Shown: positions 5,590-8,269 of the stretch, one piece after another
How positions within the stretch are numbered: position 1 is the stretch's first letter
Layout of the letters: each line of letters begins with the position of its first letter
Origin: Synechococcales cyanobacterium 340R_concoct_173_sub
GTDB lineage: Bacteria; Cyanobacteriota; Cyanobacteriia; Leptolyngbyales; Leptolyngbyaceae
Direction: 5' to 3'
Assembly: GCA_025354065.1 (NCBI GenBank)
Contig: JANXNM010000073.1
Location: 1-8,269, forward strand
Length of the DNA: 8,269 bases
Position numbers and translations under genes: made by a program
The notes under the pieces: generated by a model
What the model was told of the DNA's origin: nothing
The model's database searches: none
What the model saw: only the letters and a program-made list of their open reading frames with translations

Positions 5590-5946
5590 ATGGAGTTGCA
5601 GATTGAACCGGGATTTCGACTAGGCTGGAATCCTTTGTCGGCGAACTATGTAGCGTTGGTGGGAACTCCTGACTGGGCGATCGAGCTGAATCGAGCTGAG
5701 TTCGTTTCCTTTCGCCGTTTGGCCTTGGAACTCGGTGGGACGATGGCGATGATGGCGGATTCACTGATGGACGGGGAAACGTTGTCTTGTGAGTTAGACT
5801 GTGATGACCTTTGGATGGAAGTCGAGGGCTATCCCAGTGACTATGCATTGCGATTTATTCTTCATTATGGGCGACGCTGCGAAGGTGAATGGCCGTCTGC
5901 TGTCGCATTTGTGGCTGCACTGGCGGAGTTAGAGCTTGGGCTATGA
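5590..5946 (+). CDS. DUF1818 family protein
   Basis: A 118-residue member of DUF1818, a small soluble family found essentially only in cyanobacteria; its function is unknown although structures exist. Family features seen are the N-terminal G-F-R-L-G-W-N-P segment (8-15), LVGTPDWAIELNRAEF (23-38), LGGTMAMMADSLMDGE (48-63), DLWMEVEGYP (73-82) and a C-terminal LRFILHYGRRCEGEW (87-101). Length is typical. ATG 5590 comes 2 bp after the TAG of the preceding gene, and GAGG at 5576-5579 inside that gene can serve as its ribosome-binding site at 10-nt spacing. The many acidic residues and no membrane segment suggest a cytoplasmic protein. The tRNA promoter begins 20 bp downstream, with no strong terminator between, so some read-through into tRNA-Pro is possible. 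Confidence 0.9.
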   Translation: MELQIEPGFRLGWNPLSANYVALVGTPDWAIELNRAEFVSFRRLALELGGTMAMMADSLMDGETLSCELDCDDLWMEVEGYPSDYALRFILHYGRRCEGEWPSAVAFVAALAELELGL

Positions 5947-5965
5947 GATTTTAGGGTTTAGAGTC

Positions 5966-5994
5966 TTGTCTCGCACTGTTGTTAGTGCTATATT
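5966..5994 (+). promoter_or_regulatory. Sigma-70 type promoter of tRNA-Pro
   Basis: TTGTCT (5966-5971) and TATATT (5989-5994) are separated by exactly 17 bp, matching four of six and five of six consensus bases. Transcription would start near 6001, about 43 nt before the tRNA. The spacer holds a palindrome, GCACT-GTTGTT-AGTGC (5973-5988). Confidence 0.6.
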
Positions 5995-6043
5995 GGGAAA
6001 GCGCTGAACGCCATTCGTTGAAAGATAGTTCAAGAGCGCAGAA

Positions 6044-6117
6044 CGGGGCGTAGCGCAGCTTGGTAGCGCGCTACTTTGGGGTAGTAGAGGTCGTGGGTTC
6101 AAATCCCGCCGCTCCGA
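6044..6117 (+). tRNA. trnP-GGG: tRNA-Pro, anticodon GGG
   Basis: A complete 74-nt cloverleaf. Acceptor stem CGGGGCG (6044-6050) pairs with CGCTCCG (6110-6116) with one G-T pair, and the discriminator is A6117. D stem GCGC/GCGC encloses AGCTTGGTA. Anticodon stem CTACT (6071-6075) pairs perfectly with AGTAG (6083-6087). The loop is TTGGGGT, so the anticodon is GGG at 6078-6080 with G37 after it; it reads CCC and CCU proline codons. T stem GTGGG/CCCGC encloses TTCAAAT. No CCA is encoded (ATT follows), so it must be added by nucleotidyltransferase. Confidence 0.97.
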
Positions 6118-6125
6118 TTATATGG

Positions 6126-6148
6126 AAGCCAGTTATTAACTGGCTTTT
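6126..6148 (+). terminator. Rho-independent terminator of tRNA-Pro
   Basis: AAGCCAGTT (6126-6134) and AACTGGCTT (6138-6146) form a perfect 9-bp stem with a 3-nt loop, followed by TTTTGTTGTTT starting at 6145. It begins 9 nt after the tRNA. Confidence 0.85.
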
Positions 6149-6217
6149 GTTGTTTCTAGAAGTAAGAGTTTTATGCGTTGCTGCTCTCTGAGATTCCTTT
6201 TTGATTGAGGTGATTTT

Positions 6218-6286
6218 ATGCCCATTGCGATCGATCGACCCATAAAGCCAATAGTGTCGCGTTCTTTGCCCTTAGTAGCTGATTAA
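6218..6286 (+). CDS. Possible 22-residue small protein
   Basis: An ATG at 6218 opens 22 codons ending in TAA 6284-6286. It is preceded by GAGGTGA (6207-6213), one of the best Shine-Dalgarno sequences in the window, with 7 nt between GAGG and the ATG. The peptide (MPIAIDRPIKPIVSRSLPLVAD) has three prolines after I or R/K and is not a membrane segment; I do not recognise it. It is convergent with ubiX, and TTAA at 6283-6286 provides the stop of both. No clear promoter is seen after the tRNA terminator. TTTATG/CATAAA (6215-6220 and 6241-6246) could pair over the start codon. It may be a chance ORF. Confidence 0.25.
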   Translation: MPIAIDRPIKPIVSRSLPLVAD

Positions 6287-6897
6287 ACGATCGGTTCTTT
6301 CCACCGATCGATTTCCACACAATCAATATCAAACTGATCCAACGCCCGTGCCACCACAAAATCAACCAAATCATTAATCGTCTTCGGATGGTGATACCAG
6401 GCGGGAGTGGCCGGAACAATACGCGCTCCAGCTTCAACCAACGTTGTCAAATTGCGAAGATGAATTAAATTTAGGGGTGTTTCACGAGGCACAATGACTA
6501 GCTTTCGACCTTCTTTAAGCTGTACATCCGCCGATCGTTCTAGCAAATCTGAACTCAAACCCGCTGCCATCTTGCCCACCGTACTCATGCTACAAGGAAT
6601 CACGAGCATCCCTAACGTCCGAAACGAGCCACTCGCGATGTTAGCACCCACATTTCCAAAGGCATGACAGGTTAGCTTTCCAAAGGACTCAACCTCGCAT
6701 TTCTCACGCCAGAACGCTTCTTGGGCGATCGGATCGATCGGCATTCTAATCCCCTCTTCTTCCAGCCAAACCATATAGGCCGCTTTAGAAGCGACGAGTT
6801 CAATACTGTAATCAGCGGTCAGTAAATGCTTCAGAGTTCGCACAGCATAAATTAACCCCGACGCACCCGAAACACCGACAATTAACGGACGAGTCAT
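6283..6897 (-). CDS. ubiX: Flavin prenyltransferase UbiX
   Basis: UbiX joins a dimethylallyl group to FMN to make prenyl-FMN, the cofactor of UbiD-type decarboxylases. In cyanobacteria this serves plastoquinone rather than ubiquinone synthesis (family knowledge). The 204-residue flavoprotein shows GVSGASG (8-14, Ser13), the FMN-binding stretch GSFRTLGMLVIPCSMSTVGK (90-109), ERSADV (120-125, Arg121), PRETPL (137-142, Glu139), PAWYHHP (165-171, Tyr168), VARAL (182-186, Arg184) and Trp199. These align with the catalytic Ser, Arg, Glu, Tyr, Arg and Trp known from Pseudomonas UbiX. Length is usual. Start ATG 6897 fits the family N-terminus. It has its own likely promoter (6915-6943); no ubiD is in the window. 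Confidence 0.96.
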   Translation of the reverse strand: MTRPLIVGVSGASGLIYAVRTLKHLLTADYSIELVASKAAYMVWLEEEGIRMPIDPIAQEAFWREKCEVESFGKLTCHAFGNVGANIASGSFRTLGMLVIPCSMSTVGKMAAGLSSDLLERSADVQLKEGRKLVIVPRETPLNLIHLRNLTTLVEAGARIVPATPAWYHHPKTINDLVDFVVARALDQFDIDCVEIDRWKEPIV

Positions 6898-6914
6898 GGA
6901 TCTGTTCTCACATA

Positions 6915-6943
6915 CTTAAAACAATTAATAATAAACTAGTCAA
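6915..6943 (-). promoter_or_regulatory. Candidate ubiX promoter
   Basis: On the minus strand TTGACT (6943-6938, five of six) and TTTAAG (6920-6915, four of six) are 17 bp apart. Transcription would start near 6908, giving a leader of only about 10 nt. The rnr hairpin (6944-6977) abuts the -35 box. Confidence 0.4.
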
Positions 6944-6977
6944 TGATTGATCTAATGATTAACGACTAGATCAATCA
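6944..6977 (-). terminator. Hairpin after the RNase gene
   Basis: TGATTGATCTA (6944-6954) and TAGATCAATCA (6967-6977) are a perfect 11-bp inverted repeat with a 12-nt loop, 16 bp beyond the stop of the minus-strand RNase gene. It is followed by an AT-rich stretch (TTGACTAGTTTATTATT) rather than a clean T-tract. It probably ends or stabilises the RNase mRNA, but could be a regulator site for ubiX. Confidence 0.45.
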
Positions 6978-6993
6978 CTAACATTTTTCTATT

Positions 6994-8269
6994 TTAATCG
7001 TCATCAGAGTCAAATTCTTGATTTTGCTCCTCATATTCTTGATCTTCTTCTGGGTTATTGAAGTAATCTTCTGGTGCTTGGGTTCCACCGCTGACGGCGA
7101 TTAGATCAATTTGTTGACGATAGTAATCCACGCTTTTCACTTGGACTTCAATCCGATCGCCCAGTCTGAATTGATTCCGATTTTTCCGTCCGACTAGGAT
7201 TTGTTGACGCGATCGGAATTCATACCAATCGTCTTTAAGCGAGCTAACGTGAACTAAGCCTTCAACTAAGAGTTCTTCGATTTCCACGAATAGTCCATAG
7301 GATTGAACGCCTGTAATTACGCCATGGAAAATTTCACCCGTGCGTTCTCGCATGAGTTCAGCTTTTTTAAGCCCTTCCAAATCATTCTCGGCATCTTGAG
7401 CCACTTTTTCTCGTTCGCTCAGGTGATTAACCACCATGTTGAAGTAGGCCGTCAGTTCTTGTTGGAGTTTGTCGGGGAGGACGCTCCAACCGATTTCGCC
7501 GTGACAGTCACTGTGGCGGATGTCGATGCCTTCTTTTGAGCGGGCCGATTTACGATCGCGACCTTCTTCAAAAACGGCATGGAGTGCTCGGTGAATCAAT
7601 AAATCAGGGTAGCGTCGCACGGGGGACGTGAAGTGGACATAGCCTTGTTCTAGAGATAGCCCGAAGTGAGGCTTGGCGGTGGTGCTATAGAAGGCGGGTT
7701 TGAGGGTCGAGAGTAACAGGTAAGTTAAAACCCGTTCGGCATTGGATTCGGCGAACTGCTGAGTAAAGTTCTGGAAGTCTTGGGAGGTGACTTCTTCTTC
7801 GTTGCCCAGTTTGAGTTCTAATCCCATCCCTGCGGCGAGTTTAATCAGATCCTGCACTGCTGCAAGATCGGGTTGAGGATGGACTCGGTAGACTGTCGGG
7901 ATTTTCAGGGCTTGTAGGTGCTCGGCGACGGTCTGATTGGCTAGCAGCATCAATTCCACAATTAACGAGTGGATGGGTAGGCTGCTGGAGACTACAACGG
8001 CTCCGAGTGCGCCTTCATCGTCGTAGTGGAATTTGCTGAAGGTGTAACGATCGGCTTCTTCGGGGGTTTCAATTCCATCAGCACGGGCGTAGATTTTTTC
8101 AGGCAGATTCAGTTCAAAGGCTCCTCGTGACCTACGTTGCTCTTTGATGGCATGGCTGATTTGGTCTAGGTTGCTGAGCATCTCCGCGATCGGGGCAAAG
8201 ACATCCAGTTCTGGGGACGATTCTTTGGCTAGGAGCGCTTCGGCTTGGGCATAGCTGAGGGCATAGTCA
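6994..8269 (-). CDS. rnr: RNase II/R family 3'-5' exoribonuclease, C-terminal part (cut by window edge)
   Basis: A processive exoribonuclease that degrades RNA from the 3' end to nucleotide monophosphates. The 424 residues here are the C-terminal part; the frame stays open to 8268, so the ATG at 8181 is internal (the codons before it continue an RNB-like sequence, ALSYAQAEALL). The N-terminal cold-shock domains and the Asp-rich catalytic centre of the RNB domain lie outside. Present are ELMLLANQTVAEHL (105-118), HFGLSLEQGYVHFTSPVRRY (201-220) with PDLLIHRAL after it, SEREKVAQDAENDLEGLKKAE (284-304), then an S1 RNA-binding domain (about 311-392, GVITGVQSYGLFVEIEELLVEG, GLVHVSSL). The last 32 residues are strongly acidic, ending DSDDD, unlike the basic tail of E. 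coli RNase R. A hairpin (6944-6977) follows the gene. Confidence 0.94.
   Translation of the reverse strand, partial: DYALSYAQAEALLAKESSPELDVFAPIAEMLSNLDQISHAIKEQRRSRGAFELNLPEKIYARADGIETPEEADRYTFSKFHYDDEGALGAVVVSSSLPIHSLIVELMLLANQTVAEHLQALKIPTVYRVHPQPDLAAVQDLIKLAAGMGLELKLGNEEEVTSQDFQNFTQQFAESNAERVLTYLLLSTLKPAFYSTTAKPHFGLSLEQGYVHFTSPVRRYPDLLIHRALHAVFEEGRDRKSARSKEGIDIRHSDCHGEIGWSVLPDKLQQELTAYFNMVVNHLSEREKVAQDAENDLEGLKKAELMRERTGEIFHGVITGVQSYGLFVEIEELLVEGLVHVSSLKDDWYEFRSRQQILVGRKNRNQFRLGDRIEVQVKSVDYYRQQIDLIAVSGGTQAPEDYFNNPEEDQEYEEQNQEFDSDDD

Noticed and set aside
5510..5848. 112-codon minus-strand ORF across the unknown/DUF1818 junction
   Set aside because: Ser/Pro-rich antisense shadow; the plus frames are conserved-type proteins.
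6071..6087. tRNA-Pro with anticodon TGG
   Set aside because: Only the frame with stem CTACT/AGTAG pairs fully, which puts GGG at positions 34-36.
7303..7539. 78-codon plus-strand ORF inside the RNase gene
   Set aside because: Antisense to the RNB/S1 region with no motif.
8179..8181. ATG 8181 as the start of the RNase gene
   Set aside because: The frame is open to the window edge with RNB-like sequence, and the catalytic RNB motifs must lie upstream.

Overview
The window is a stretch of cyanobacterial chromosome. Three things point there. All the recognisable proteins are bacterial housekeeping types, and one belongs to DUF1818, a family essentially restricted to cyanobacteria. The hexamer CGATCG, the core of the cyanobacterial HIP1 repeat, occurs about forty times in 8.3 kb by eye, where about two are expected by chance. 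Several genes start with GTG or lack a clear Shine-Dalgarno site, as is common in this phylum. I see no insertion sequence, phage gene, CRISPR array or rRNA. This is ordinary core genome with a few regulatory features worth attention.

Layout, left to right. The first 41 codons of infC (translation initiation factor IF-3) run off the left edge on the minus strand. A divergent regulatory gap separates it from an alpha/beta hydrolase (282-1181, plus) that resembles the pheophytinase / chlorophyll dephytylase branch. This hydrolase converges on bioB, biotin synthase (1202-2203, minus). A 166-bp gap with a tandem 13-bp repeat divides bioB from the divergent bioY (biotin transporter S component, 2370-2969), which is followed after 31 bp by lspA (lipoprotein signal peptidase, 3001-3486). 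lspA converges on a PIN-PhoH fusion ATPase (3533-4864, minus), with a perfect 13-bp inverted repeat at the junction. Divergent from the PhoH gene is a two-gene unit with 2 bp between its members: a 187-residue protein of unknown function (5024-5587) and a DUF1818 protein (5590-5946). Next comes tRNA-Pro(GGG) at 6044-6117 with its own promoter and terminator, then a possible 22-codon gene (6218-6286). ubiX (flavin prenyltransferase, 6283-6897, minus) follows. The window ends in the C-terminal 424 codons of an RNase II/R family exoribonuclease (6994-8269, minus), whose start lies beyond the right edge.

How the genes work together. bioB and bioY supply the same cofactor by synthesis and by uptake and share one regulatory region, so the repeat there is the best candidate for a biotin-responsive operator. 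infC, tRNA-Pro, the RNase and the PhoH protein belong to translation and RNA metabolism. UbiX makes the prenylated flavin needed by UbiD-type decarboxylases, in cyanobacteria presumably for plastoquinone synthesis. LspA processes lipoproteins at the plasma or thylakoid membrane. The 5024/5590 pair has no known function and is the least understood part of the window. No obvious new multi-gene system is present.
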